The notes beneath the pieces were generated by a model. That model was not told the origin of the DNA. It did not search any database and saw nothing but the letters and a program-made list of their open reading frames with translations. A stretch of 64,000 nt of DNA, taken from positions 1-64,000 of the forward strand of contig JAIEMJ010000047.1 in assembly GCA_019752335.1 (NCBI GenBank), written 5' to 3'. The DNA is from Bryobacteraceae bacterium (lineage in GTDB: Bacteria; Acidobacteriota; Terriglobia; Bryobacterales; Bryobacteraceae). Positions 41,681-51,298 of this stretch are shown in pieces (the first letter of the stretch is position 1; each line of letters starts with the position of its first letter). Position numbers and translations under genes: made by a program.

Positions 41681-42573
41681 ACGAGTTTCGCCAGTTGAAA
41701 ATTCGCTTTGGCGAGCCGGGGCTTGGTAACCAGGCTAGCGCGCAGCAATCGCTCCGCTTCAAGTTTATCGCCACCGGTCATGGCCAGGGCGGTGCCGAGG
41801 GTGAATTGAGCCTCAGCACTATTGGGATGCGCCTTCCACTCGGCACGCCACTCCTCAAGCGCCTCCGGACGTTGACGTTGACGCCAGCGGACAGCGCCCA
41901 AATGAAGGCGCAAACTGGGCAATTCGGGCTGCAGATCGCGTGCTTTCCTCAGCGCCTCCAGCGCGTCGTCCCAGCGCTCCTCGGCCATGAACGCCTGGCC
42001 CACCGTCAGCCACACTTCGGCAGAGGTGCCTTGCTGCAGGAGCGGCGTGAGAATCCGTTGCGCCTCGGCCGGACGGTCCGAACGCAAATAAGCCGTGGCT
42101 AGGGCCAGGGGAACGGCAACGTCCGCCGAGGGCAGCAGGGCTTCGAGGGCCGTGGCTGCTTCGCGGTACTGCTGCAACTCCATCAGCGCGAGGGCCCGCA
42201 ATTGCTGTGCCTGGCGTTGGCCGGGCTGGGCCTTCAGATACAGGTCGAACTCGGAGACCGCCTTGGCCCAGTCGCGGGTCTTGAAGTACGCGAGACCGAG
42301 GTTGAGCCGCAGAGGGGCGAGGTCGGGCCGCAGTTGCAACGCGCGCCCATACTGCTCAATCGCCGCAGCGAATTCCTCGCGGCGCGAGAGCACGGCGCCC
42401 AAATTCGCCAGAGCCTCGACATGCCGGGGATGGGTGCGCAGATGCTGGCGGTAGGCTTGCTCAGCTTCAGCGAGACGGCCCGCCCGCAGGAACGCGCCGC
42501 CCTGTTCGTAGCGGTCTATTTGCGCGAAGCAAGTGAGAGCGCAGAGGATGCCAATTCGCGGGGGCACTCTCAT
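41473..42573 (-). CDS. Secreted tetratricopeptide repeat protein
   Basis: A 366-residue TPR protein. A short signal peptide (RIGILCALTCFAQ) is followed by at least eight TPR units: EAEQAYRQHLRTHPRHVEALANLGAVL, EQYGRALQLRPDLAPLRLNLGLAY, AVSEFDLYLKAQPGQRQAQQL and similar. The gene ends in SEQP with the cytochrome frame overlapping. TAAAAT is directly before the ATG at 42573; if the GTG six bases later is used, it would be leaderless. In this phylum cytochrome and TPR domains often occur in one protein, so the two products probably bind each other. Confidence 0.82.
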   Translation of the reverse strand: MRVPPRIGILCALTCFAQIDRYEQGGAFLRAGRLAEAEQAYRQHLRTHPRHVEALANLGAVLSRREEFAAAIEQYGRALQLRPDLAPLRLNLGLAYFKTRDWAKAVSEFDLYLKAQPGQRQAQQLRALALMELQQYREAATALEALLPSADVAVPLALATAYLRSDRPAEAQRILTPLLQQGTSAEVWLTVGQAFMAEERWDDALEALRKARDLQPELPSLRLHLGAVRWRQRQRPEALEEWRAEWKAHPNSAEAQFTLGTALAMTGGDKLEAERLLRASLVTKPRLAKANFQLAKLVWEKRSKEAVTCLERAVAADPDYREAHYLLGRIYQELGRPADAAREFATVQRLSAKELATQQDLFSEQP

Positions 42574-42597
42574 ATTTTAAGCGAGATGCTGCGGAAT

Positions 42598-45030
42598 TCA
42601 TTTTTCAATACGCATGCCATAAAAGCTGCGATAAACGAAATACAGAGCCACCAGCAGAAACGCAGCCGCCAGTCCGTTGGTCACCCCCGCGCCTTGCTCC
42701 CGCGTCAAGGACACCGCCAGTTCCACGGCTAGTAGACCGAATAGCGTTGTGAACTTAATGATGGGGTTTAGCGCCACCGAGGACGTATCCTTAAACGGAT
42801 CGCCCACCGTGTCGCCGACCACGGTCGCGTCGTGCAACGGCGTACCCTTTTGCTTCAGTTCCGTCTCCACAATCTTCTTCGCATTGTCCCAAGCCCCGCC
42901 GGCGTTGGCCATGAAGATCGCCTGATAGAGGCCGAACAACGCTATCGAAATCAGGTAACCAATAAAAAAGAAAGGCTCCACAAAAGCGAAAGCAAGCGTG
43001 GCGAAAAACACGGTCAAAAAGATATTGAACATACCCTTCTGCGCGTACTGGGTACAAATGGCCACCACCTTCTTCGAATCCTCCACCGACGCCTTGGTAA
43101 TGCCCTCCAGCTTAATATTCGCCTTGATAAACTCCACGGCCCGGTAAGCCCCCGTAGTTACCGCTTGCATCGAAGCGCCCGTAAACCAGTAAATCACCGC
43201 GCCACCGGCAATCAGACCCAACAGGAAAGGCGGATGCAGAATCGAGAGCTTCTCGATATTCTGGGTCAGCCCGCTCGTCAGGCTCACCACGATGGAGAAG
43301 ATCATGGTCGTCGCGCCCACCACGGCCGTGCCGATCAGCACGGGCTTGGCCGTCGCCTTGAAGGTGTTCCCGGCGCCATCGTTTTCTTCCAGGTTTTCCT
43401 TGGCCCGCTCGAAGTGCGGATCGAAACCAAAGTCCTTCTTGATCTCGGCCGCGATCCCCTTCACCTGCTCGATCGTCGAAAGTTCATAAACGGACTGGGC
43501 ATTATCCGTTACTGGACCATAGCTGTCCACCGCGATCGTCACCGGACCCATGCCGAGGAAGCCAAACGCCACCAGCCCGAAAGCAAAGATCGCCGGGGCG
43601 ATCATCAGATGTCCTAACCCTTGGGTCGACACGCCGTAAGCGATACTCATCAGCAGAAGCATGGCCATGCCCAGCCAGAAGGCCGAAAAGTTACCCGCCA
43701 CCAAACCAGACAGAATATTCAAGGACGCGCCGCCTTCGCGCGAAGAAGTAACTACTTCGCGCACGTGCCGCGAATTCACCGAAGTGAACGCCTTCACCAT
43801 CTCCGGAATAATCGCTCCCGCCAGGGTGCCGCACGTGATCACCGTGGAGAGCTTCCACCACAGGCTGGCGTCGGCGCCAATATTCGGAATCATGAGGTAA
43901 GAGAGCGCATAAGTCAGCGCGACCGACACTCCGGAAGTAATAAATACCAGCGACGTCAACGGATGCTCGAAATTCATCTTCTGCGCGTTGCCATACTTCG
44001 CCTTCGCCATCGCCTCGTTGATAAAGTAGCTACCGGCCGAGGCTACCACCATCATCACGCGCATCATGAAGATCCAAACCAGCAACTGCACTTGCACCAT
44101 CGGCTCACGCACGGCCAGGAGAATAAAGCTGATCAACGCGACGCCGGTGACGCCATAGGTCTCGAAGCCATCGGCCGATGGCCCCACGGAATCGCCCGCG
44201 TTGTCGCCGACGCAATCCGCGATCACCCCAGGGTTGCGCGCGTCGTCTTCCTTGATCTTGAAGACAATCTTCATCAGGTCCGCGCCGATATCCGCAATCT
44301 TCGTGAAGATGCCGCCCGCCACGCGCAACGCCGCGGCGCCCAAGCTCTCACCAATCGCGAAGCCAATGAAGCAAGGTCCGGCGTAGTCGCCCGGCACGGC
44401 GAGGAGGATAAAGAGCATCAACAAGAGTTCCACGGAAATCAGCATCATGCCGATACTCATACCGGCCTTCAGCGGGATCGCGTAACAAGGGAACGCCTTG
44501 CCCGTCAAGGCCGCAAAAGCACAGCGGGAATTCGCGAAAGTATTCACCCGGATGCCGAACCACGCTACACCGTAGCTGCCTAGAATACCCACTACCGAAA
44601 ACAACAGGATAATTCCGACCTTAAAGGCTTCCAAGCCTGACAGAAAGCCAAAATAGAAGACGATGACTATCGCAATAAAGACTTCCAACACCATCAGGAA
44701 TCTGCCCTGAGTTTCCAGATAGGTCCGGCAAGTGGCATAAATCAACTCGGATACTTCGAGCATGCTCTTGTGCACGGGCATATTCTTCAGTTGGCGGTAA
44801 ATCACCAGGCCGAAGAGCAGGCCCATCACGCCCACCAGACACCCGAGCAACAACAACGTCCGGCCGCCCGTGTCGCCAAAGAATAGCGCCATGTCCAAGT
44901 CCGGCAGGACTAGATTCGCCTCGCCGCCCTTGCGTTCCTGCGCCCAGGCGAACGGCAGGGCCAATCCCGCCAGCATCGACATCCGTACCACCCGCGGCAA
45001 CCCGAGCCGCCCAACCAATGAAAGATTCAT
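42598..45030 (-). CDS. hppA: Membrane-bound proton-translocating pyrophosphatase
   Basis: An 810-residue integral pump that hydrolyses pyrophosphate and moves protons across the membrane. The catalytic loops are present: KIADIGADLMKIVFKI, EDDARNPGVIADCVGDNAGD with the substrate aspartates, and the C-terminal ATVVGDTVGDPFKDTS. A lysine follows GNT in GNTFKATAK where potassium-dependent enzymes have alanine, so this should be the potassium-independent proton form. About 16 membrane helices. ATG 45030 is chosen over TTG 45066 because GGAG precedes it; the N-terminus (VRMSMLAGLALPFAWAQ) resembles a signal sequence, an unusual extra. Confidence 0.93.
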   Translation of the reverse strand: MNLSLVGRLGLPRVVRMSMLAGLALPFAWAQERKGGEANLVLPDLDMALFFGDTGGRTLLLLGCLVGVMGLLFGLVIYRQLKNMPVHKSMLEVSELIYATCRTYLETQGRFLMVLEVFIAIVIVFYFGFLSGLEAFKVGIILLFSVVGILGSYGVAWFGIRVNTFANSRCAFAALTGKAFPCYAIPLKAGMSIGMMLISVELLLMLFILLAVPGDYAGPCFIGFAIGESLGAAALRVAGGIFTKIADIGADLMKIVFKIKEDDARNPGVIADCVGDNAGDSVGPSADGFETYGVTGVALISFILLAVREPMVQVQLLVWIFMMRVMMVVASAGSYFINEAMAKAKYGNAQKMNFEHPLTSLVFITSGVSVALTYALSYLMIPNIGADASLWWKLSTVITCGTLAGAIIPEMVKAFTSVNSRHVREVVTSSREGGASLNILSGLVAGNFSAFWLGMAMLLLMSIAYGVSTQGLGHLMIAPAIFAFGLVAFGFLGMGPVTIAVDSYGPVTDNAQSVYELSTIEQVKGIAAEIKKDFGFDPHFERAKENLEENDGAGNTFKATAKPVLIGTAVVGATTMIFSIVVSLTSGLTQNIEKLSILHPPFLLGLIAGGAVIYWFTGASMQAVTTGAYRAVEFIKANIKLEGITKASVEDSKKVVAICTQYAQKGMFNIFLTVFFATLAFAFVEPFFFIGYLISIALFGLYQAIFMANAGGAWDNAKKIVETELKQKGTPLHDATVVGDTVGDPFKDTSSVALNPIIKFTTLFGLLAVELAVSLTREQGAGVTNGLAAAFLLVALYFVYRSFYGMRIEK

Positions 45031-45198
45031 GCTTTCGCTCCAATCAACCAGAAAAGCGCTCCCCAAAAAAGCGGCGCCTCAAGATCTGATTACTCTATCG
45101 CAGGCCCGCCCCAAGAGCAACGGGAGAGCGGTGCGTGTTTCACCGAAGATTCACCCATCCGACACTTCCTGTTAAGGCTACGCCGTCATGCTAGAAGC

Positions 45199-46881
45199 GT
45201 GTGGGATCCACGTGTTGGGTGGCCGAATGGACTTAGTGCGGCACAACTGCGGTTGCAGCAAGCCGGAGCGGAGGCCGTCTCCCGCCTCCTCCACTTGGAC
45301 CGCTTGCTGGCCAAACGCGACGCCGCACTCGGCGACCCCACGGCCAATTTTTATGACGGCGCGTTAAAGAGGCTGGGCATTGCCTGGCATTGCCTGAACA
45401 GTCCGTCGCCGCTACCGAAATCCGGGCCCTTGGTGGTGGTCGCGAACCACCCCACCGGCTTCGCCGATGGTCTCATCCTTGGCTCCTTGCTCGCCGGGAT
45501 TCGCCCGGACTTCAAGTTTCTGGGGAATGCCCGCCTCGCCGATATGGCCCCCGCGGGGAGCGTCATTCTGCTGGACCTATCGGAAAGCGCCAATGCGGTG
45601 GCCGAGAATGCCCGCGCGCTCCGCCAGGCGTTGCGCTGGCTGAACCGGGGCGGCGCGGTCATCGTTTTTCCGTCGGGCGAGGTGGCGGCCTTTGACTGGT
45701 GGACGCGGTCGATTCGCGAACCCGCCTGGAAAGACACCGCCGCGCGGCTCGCCATCAACACCGGCGCCACCGTCGTCCCCATCCGCGTCGAGGGTAACAA
45801 CCGCCTTCGCTTTCACGTCGCCGGACTCGCGCATCCCTTCTTCCGGACCGCGATGTTAGTGCGCGAGGTACTGAGTAAGTCTGGCCAAACCATGCAGATT
45901 CAAGTGGGCCGCGCGATCCCCGCCGCCCGGCTTTCCTACCAACCTCGCGCGGCTCAGTATCTCCAGAGCCTGGTACGTCCGCGGGCTGCCAGCGTGTTCC
46001 GCCAGAGCCAGGTGGCCCGGCAGGGCGACCCGGTCACCAGCGCGGCGGAGGTAGCCGCCCTGCCAGCTTCGGCTCACTTACTCTCGCAGGGCACTTACTC
46101 TCTCTACGTCGCGAACGCGCCGCTCATTCCCCATACTCTGCGCGAAATTGGACGCCTCCGCGAACTCTCTTTCCGTGCTGCCGGTGAGGGCTCAGGCAAC
46201 GCCCGCGACTTAGATCGCTTCGATGATCACTACCAACATCTATTTCTCTGGAATCGCCAAACGAAGGAGGTGATCGGCGCTTACCGGGTGGCGACAACGA
46301 CCGGCGTGCTCGCCACTCATGGGTCTGATGGGCTTTACACGAGTTCCTTATTCCAATTCTCGCCACAGTTCTTTCAGCACATCGGACCGGCTTTGGAACT
46401 CGGCCGCTCTTTCGTCCGGCCGGAATATCAAAAGGACTTCGCCCCTCTTCATTTACTTTGGAAAGGCATCGGCCTGATGCTGGCCGGCCAACCCAGCATC
46501 GGCACCCTCTTCGGGCCAGTGAGTATTAGTAACTGTTACCGTCCTGAATCCCGCAATTTAATGGCTCACTACCTAAGGCGCCACCGTTGGCGGCCTGAGC
46601 TATCCACCTTTGTTCGCGCTCGCTGCCGCTGGCCCGAACACAACGACCAATCGGACTGGCCATCGGACCTGACACAACTAAACGAAACCTTACAGGACTT
46701 TGAAGGAGAGGGTCGCGCGTTACCGGTCCTCTTGCGGCATTACCTCAACTTGAACGGCCAAGCCGTGGCGCTCAGCCGCGATCGCGCTTTTTCCGAAGTG
46801 TTGGATGCCCTCATCACGGTCGACCTCTCCCGCGTGCCACCGAAAATGGCGGCCCGTTACCTCAGCCGGGGCCAAGCTTAA
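45199..46881 (+). CDS. Bifunctional acyltransferase, OlsF-like (PlsC + GNAT/OlsB-type)
   Basis: A 560-residue protein with two acyltransferase parts. The N-terminal 1-260 is a lysophospholipid acyltransferase: VVANHPTGFADG holds the NHx5D catalytic motif and VIVFPSGEVAAF the phosphate-binding region. From about 290 it resembles the hemolysin/OlsB N-acyltransferase fold: LRELSFRAAGEGSG, LELGRSFVRPEYQ and TLFGPVSISNCY. The order (O-acyltransferase then N-acyltransferase) is that of OlsF, which makes ornithine lipids in some bacteria; the head group is unproven. The GTG at 45199 gives a sensible N-terminus but no clear ribosome binding site. Its 3' end overlaps the convergent receptor gene by four bases. 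Confidence 0.8.
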   Translation: MWDPRVGWPNGLSAAQLRLQQAGAEAVSRLLHLDRLLAKRDAALGDPTANFYDGALKRLGIAWHCLNSPSPLPKSGPLVVVANHPTGFADGLILGSLLAGIRPDFKFLGNARLADMAPAGSVILLDLSESANAVAENARALRQALRWLNRGGAVIVFPSGEVAAFDWWTRSIREPAWKDTAARLAINTGATVVPIRVEGNNRLRFHVAGLAHPFFRTAMLVREVLSKSGQTMQIQVGRAIPAARLSYQPRAAQYLQSLVRPRAASVFRQSQVARQGDPVTSAAEVAALPASAHLLSQGTYSLYVANAPLIPHTLREIGRLRELSFRAAGEGSGNARDLDRFDDHYQHLFLWNRQTKEVIGAYRVATTTGVLATHGSDGLYTSSLFQFSPQFFQHIGPALELGRSFVRPEYQKDFAPLHLLWKGIGLMLAGQPSIGTLFGPVSISNCYRPESRNLMAHYLRRHRWRPELSTFVRARCRWPEHNDQSDWPSDLTQLNETLQDFEGEGRALPVLLRHYLNLNGQAVALSRDRAFSEVLDALITVDLSRVPPKMAARYLSRGQA

Positions 46882-49800
46882 AAGATATACTTCAAGGCAA
46901 GTTGCAACTGCCGTTCGCCCGTCTTGCCCGTAACTTGGCCGAAGGCCGCGCTGACCGGGTTGTTCGTCGCGGCGCCCCAGTTCGGGTGATTGAGCACGTT
47001 GAAGACCTCCCAGCGGAATTGCAGCCGCTGCTTGTCGGTTACCGCGAAGTTCTTGCGCAAACCCAGGTCCCAAGTGTAGAAGCCAGGATTATAGAGCGAA
47101 TTTCGCACCGACGAAGGAGCGAAGGTTCTCTGGTCCGGGCGCGAGAAGGCCGCGCGGTTGAACCAAGTAGCAAAGCTGGTGAAGGGTGTCCGCTCAACGT
47201 CATTCGGATTCCCGGTCACCCGCCAAAACTGAGTGCCGCTTCCCGGCCCCACGCCCGCGTAGTCCACACCTTCGCGTACCGAAAACGGCGAACCGCTCTG
47301 GAACTGGTTTACGCCGGAGATCTCCCATCCACCCAGCGCGGTCTTCACTAAGCGGCGTGAGGTATTGAAGAACGGAATCTCGTAAATGTAGTTAATGATC
47401 AATACATGCCGGCGATCATTGTCCGAATGGGCGTAATAGCCCTTTGTGTTGTAAGCGTCGGGCAGCACCTCGGTCAAACTCGAAGCGTCGTCCAGTGTGC
47501 GCGACAGTGTATAGGCTCCGCCAAACTGAAATCCACGCGAGAATCGCCGTTCGACACTGAGTTGCAGCCCATCATAGCGGGACGTACCAGAGTTCTCTGA
47601 AATACCGACAATGCCATAGCCGAGGTACGGCCGCAGAAAATTCGGATTCACTCCCGGGTTCGCCTGAATCGTGCCGATCGGCAACTGGTTGATGTTACGT
47701 TTCCGTTGGTTATACAACCCGCGACGCGCCACGTAGCCCGCCTCGACACGGATCGCGCCCGGCAACTCACGCTCGAAGGTGGCATTCCACATCCAAGCTT
47801 CAGGAATCCGAAATACTGGATCCTGAATCGTCATGGCAAACGGAAAGTCGCGCCGGGTGGCGCCGCCGGGCGTATCGACGTTGCCGAAGAAGACTCCCTG
47901 TTGCAGTTGAAAAGGAGGATTCCCACCGAGCGCCGTGTCCCGATTGATCATCGTCCGGTTGTAAAAGCGCCCCAATCCGGCGCGCAGCGCAGTCTTCGGA
48001 GTCAGTGCGTAGGCCAAGCCCAATCGAGGCTGCCAGAGATTCTTGTAAGTTGGGGAGAAGCCATCCGGCAAGTTATGGCGCAAACGGTCAAACTCACCCG
48101 TCTTGAACGCCGCAATGCGCCCGCCCTCAGCCTTGGGTACACCATTCCCCGGCAGCACGATGCCGTTATAGCGGTCACCGCTGACTACAAAGCCTTGTGA
48201 CCGGTCGACCACCGCAGCTTTCGAGGGGTCATAAAAATCGGGGTGAAACATCGAGATGTTTCCCCAACGGCTACTCCAAGGCGGCCACAGCGAGTAACGA
48301 ACGCCATACTCGAACGTCAGTTTCGGAGTTACTTTCCAGCTATCCTGCGCGAAGAAATCAACTGAAGTCGCCGCGTAGGGCGTGTAGGCTTTCGTCCCGA
48401 ATTCGGAGTAAGAGTCAAAATATCCCAGCAGGACGTTGCCGAGCGCCAAGCTACTCGTCAACGGATGGCCTCCGGAGTCAGAAAAGGAGAAATCGCCGTT
48501 CTGGTTATTCGTGGTGCCGGGTCCCGCGGTGGTTCCCTGAATGTAGTCATTTTGGCCCGAGCGCTCAATAAAGACGCCGAACTTCATCGTGTGCTTGCTG
48601 TAGATCTTCGTCGTCGTATTCGAAAGCGCATAGACATAGCCGGCCCAGGCGCCCGGATACGGTCCGGCATCCAGCGTCGTTAGGCCCTGAATACGAATGC
48701 TCGGTACTTTTTCCGGGGCCGCCTTGGTGCCTGGGAACAGGAAGGGGAAGTTCACCCCAAAGGCGCTGCGACGGCAGGTAGCGCAGTCGTTCCAGCCGAT
48801 CACACCCTTACCATCGGAATTCGCGGATACGTTCAGCTCATTAATCAACGTCGGCGACAGCGTACTGGTGAAGCTCAGCGAGGCGATGCGATTCGGACGT
48901 TCCCAAAGCTCCTGCATCCGGCCAAACGTATCGCTAAACGGCACGTTAAAGGTCCAGGGATTGTAAGAGCCGCTGAAAGCCAAACGGTGCTTCTCATTGA
49001 AGAGATAGTCGATTTTGACGGTATCTTTCCGCATATTCGACGCCGCCGAGCCCACGCCGATCCAATTCGAAGTCCCCTGCTGGAAGCCGGCGATGGGCTC
49101 GGGAAAGACACGCAGCAGCGCTCGACCATTCGGGCTCAGCCGGCTGGCGGGAACTACATTATTCGCGAACGGCACCCGAGCGTCCGGATCGTTGATCACG
49201 CGGGCGCGGCCAAAGAATGGGTTCGCCGGATTCAGTAATTCACTTAAGTCGCCATTGCGCATCGCCAGCGTGGGAACCGTGCCGGTATTGGTGGGCACGT
49301 TGCGGCGCTTGATGTACTCCTGCGCCCAAAAGAAGAACATCTTGTCGCGTTTCTGGTTAAACTTGCCCGGAATAAAGACGGGCCCACCAATATCGTAGCC
49401 GAACTGATTGAAGCGGAACGGCGCTGCGGTCCGATTCTGCGCCGGGTCCGGACTCCGATTGCGCTGCCAGCTATTGGCGTCGAGCGCGGAGTTACGGAAA
49501 TTCTCCACTAGGTCGCCGTGAAAGGCCTTCGTGCCGCTCTTGGTGACGAACCGAATCTGCCCTCCCGAAGAGCGACCGAACTCCGCGGAGTAATTGGCCG
49601 TGAGAATCTGGACTTCCTGCACCGCGTCCACATTCAACGATCCCAACATCGACCCCGACGAACGGGTCCGCGTCGCGACAGCGCCATCGACGTAGACGAA
49701 GTATTCGTCCGAGCGTCCGCCGTTAATCGAGAATCCTCCGTTCGAAACGCTATCCGGATCAAACGTATTGATATTGCCGCCGCGGACTCCGGGCTTCAGC

Positions 49801-50252
49801 AGCGCCAGATAGACGGGATTGCGGCCGTTGAGCGTGAGATCCTGAATCTGCTTCGACTCCACCACGCGGCCTACTTGTGCCGATTCCGTATTCACCTGCG
49901 CGCCCGTCGCCCGCACCTCCACCGTCTCCGTCAGCGCGCCCACCGTGAGTTCGATATCCACGGCCAACTTGCCGGCCGCGTTCACCACCAGGTTGGTCTG
50001 CTGGTAACGTTTGAAGCCATTTGCCTCCACGCTCACCCGGTACGTGCCAAGCGGCAACGTCACGAAGATGTAAAAGCCCTGATCATTGCTGCTCGCCCGC
50101 TGCGAGACGTTGGTGGCATCGTTGGTCAACACCACGGGCGCCCCGGGGATGATCGCCCCGGAAGTATCGCGGATGAAGCCCGAGATTTGGCCGGAATCGA
50201 ATTGCGCCCACAGCCTGGCGCTCAGCAGGACGAATAAGGTAAGACCACGCAT
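46878..50252 (-). CDS. Oar-like TonB-dependent receptor, 1124 aa
   Basis: An outer-membrane receptor of the same type as the gene at 37112. A signal peptide (MRGLTLFVLLSARLWAQ) leads to the carboxypeptidase-like domain (QISGFIRDTSGAIIPGAPVVL, GTYRVSVEANGF), the plug (FSINGGRSDEYFVYVDG, NYSAEFGRSSGGQIRFV) and a long barrel ending in LALKYIF. The frame is open to 50576, but those extra residues are the antiframe of the PIG-L gene; ATG 50252 with AGGAG nine bases upstream is the start. It is co-directional with the PIG-L deacetylase gene 40 bases upstream and may share its transcript. Confidence 0.9.
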   Translation of the reverse strand: MRGLTLFVLLSARLWAQFDSGQISGFIRDTSGAIIPGAPVVLTNDATNVSQRASSNDQGFYIFVTLPLGTYRVSVEANGFKRYQQTNLVVNAAGKLAVDIELTVGALTETVEVRATGAQVNTESAQVGRVVESKQIQDLTLNGRNPVYLALLKPGVRGGNINTFDPDSVSNGGFSINGGRSDEYFVYVDGAVATRTRSSGSMLGSLNVDAVQEVQILTANYSAEFGRSSGGQIRFVTKSGTKAFHGDLVENFRNSALDANSWQRNRSPDPAQNRTAAPFRFNQFGYDIGGPVFIPGKFNQKRDKMFFFWAQEYIKRRNVPTNTGTVPTLAMRNGDLSELLNPANPFFGRARVINDPDARVPFANNVVPASRLSPNGRALLRVFPEPIAGFQQGTSNWIGVGSAASNMRKDTVKIDYLFNEKHRLAFSGSYNPWTFNVPFSDTFGRMQELWERPNRIASLSFTSTLSPTLINELNVSANSDGKGVIGWNDCATCRRSAFGVNFPFLFPGTKAAPEKVPSIRIQGLTTLDAGPYPGAWAGYVYALSNTTTKIYSKHTMKFGVFIERSGQNDYIQGTTAGPGTTNNQNGDFSFSDSGGHPLTSSLALGNVLLGYFDSYSEFGTKAYTPYAATSVDFFAQDSWKVTPKLTFEYGVRYSLWPPWSSRWGNISMFHPDFYDPSKAAVVDRSQGFVVSGDRYNGIVLPGNGVPKAEGGRIAAFKTGEFDRLRHNLPDGFSPTYKNLWQPRLGLAYALTPKTALRAGLGRFYNRTMINRDTALGGNPPFQLQQGVFFGNVDTPGGATRRDFPFAMTIQDPVFRIPEAWMWNATFERELPGAIRVEAGYVARRGLYNQRKRNINQLPIGTIQANPGVNPNFLRPYLGYGIVGISENSGTSRYDGLQLSVERRFSRGFQFGGAYTLSRTLDDASSLTEVLPDAYNTKGYYAHSDNDRRHVLIINYIYEIPFFNTSRRLVKTALGGWEISGVNQFQSGSPFSVREGVDYAGVGPGSGTQFWRVTGNPNDVERTPFTSFATWFNRAAFSRPDQRTFAPSSVRNSLYNPGFYTWDLGLRKNFAVTDKQRLQFRWEVFNVLNHPNWGAATNNPVSAAFGQVTGKTGERQLQLALKYIF

Positions 50253-50292
50253 CAGAATTACTCCTGGCGCGCATTGTATAACATTGTCAACG

Positions 50293-51258
50293 CTAGAGGG
50301 GGACCGCGTTCCGGGCGACGTACTCGTCCAGCGGTGTCTCGTCGCGGGCGGTGTAGTGGAAGAGTTCGGCGTACTGCAGGCCGTGTGCCTTGGCGCGCGT
50401 GCGATCCCGGGCCAAAGCGAAGTGCTTCGTGTACTGCCGGTTTGCCGTCTCATCGTCGTTGCCCAATAAGGGCAGTCGCTTGCCCTGCGCGGCCAGCTTC
50501 GCGCGCAGCTTGGCGCCGTTTTGGCCGGCGGGCCCCTGGGTGACGTTCGCCAGGTTCGCTTGCACTTTCGCGTCAATGTAATTGCTCGTGTCCACCACGC
50601 GGTTCACCAGTTGCGGCCCCCGCGCGAAGTAGTAAGCGTCTTTCGGCGCGTAAGCGGTCAGGCCGGCGCGGAAATGCTCCGGGTAGTCCCACTCGCTCCC
50701 CGCCATCCAACAGGCGGACTCCACGGCGCGCGCCGTCACGTAGTGATCCGGATTGCGCTCATAGAGCGCGGAAGGATCATAAACCAACACCGTATCTACC
50801 TTCAGTAGACGGAAAAGGAAAATCAGGCGCGCCCGAATCTCGATCACGGGCCACGCGTCCATATTGTGGTTCGGATAATTTAAAAAGAAGGACTCCTGGC
50901 AGCCAAGCCTTTCCGCGACTAACCTCGTGTCGCGCTCATTCTTCTGGACAATATCGCCGATGGAAGTACCTTCGCCCGCCATCGAGTCATCGGAGAGAGT
51001 GATCAGATAGCCGGTGTAGCCCTCATCAATCAGCTTCAACACCGTGCCTCCGGCGAAAATCGGAATGTCGTCGCAATGCGGCTGGATGGCGGCGAGCACC
51101 TTGCCACGGTGGGGCCGGCCGGCCACAGGCCGCTCGACGGTGATGCTGGTCTGATAAGTCAGCGCGCCCGTGCCTCCGCTTTCGTACTCACGGTCGAGCG
51201 AGGGCTCCTGCATCATCGCGGCGTAGAGACTGGAGGAGAAAAAGTTCCGGCGTTGCAT
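50293..51258 (-). CDS. PIG-L family (LmbE-like) deacetylase, probably exported
   Basis: A 321-residue zinc-dependent N-deacetylase. The metal site is AIQPHCDDIPIFAGG, with His and Asp-Asp as in MshB and LmbE; NPDHYVTARAVE provides the third ligand, and YVARNAVPL is the C-terminal end. The N-terminus RRNFFSSSLYAAM resembles a Tat-like leader with twin arginines. Substrates of this family are acetylated sugars, which fits the neighbouring TonB receptor. TAGGAT lies six bases before the ATG, so the mRNA should be leaderless. GntP is divergent, with promoters back to back. Confidence 0.86.
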   Translation of the reverse strand: MQRRNFFSSSLYAAMMQEPSLDREYESGGTGALTYQTSITVERPVAGRPHRGKVLAAIQPHCDDIPIFAGGTVLKLIDEGYTGYLITLSDDSMAGEGTSIGDIVQKNERDTRLVAERLGCQESFFLNYPNHNMDAWPVIEIRARLIFLFRLLKVDTVLVYDPSALYERNPDHYVTARAVESACWMAGSEWDYPEHFRAGLTAYAPKDAYYFARGPQLVNRVVDTSNYIDAKVQANLANVTQGPAGQNGAKLRAKLAAQGKRLPLLGNDDETANRQYTKHFALARDRTRAKAHGLQYAELFHYTARDETPLDEYVARNAVPL

Positions 51259-51264
51259 TGTCCG

Positions 51265-51270
51265 ATCCTA
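51265..51270 (-). promoter_or_regulatory. -10 element (TAGGAT) six bases from the PIG-L start
   Basis: TAGGAT on the minus strand, then CGGACA, then ATG. There is no ribosome binding site. It lies 13 bases from the GntP -10 element on the other strand. Confidence 0.4.
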
Positions 51271-51283
51271 CTTCAGGCCGGGG

Positions 51284-51289
51284 TAGAAT
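51284..51289 (+). promoter_or_regulatory. -10 element (TAGAAT) nine bases from the GntP start
   Basis: TAGAAT followed by GGCGAGCAA and GTG. It implies a leader of about three bases. The two divergent genes share a 40-base intergenic region that contains both -10 boxes. Confidence 0.4.
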
Positions 51290-51298
51290 GGCGAGCAA

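Noticed and set aside
50253-50576. N-terminal extension of the 46878 TonB receptor
   Set aside because: It is the antiframe of the PIG-L gene; a signal peptide and AGGAG support ATG at 50252.
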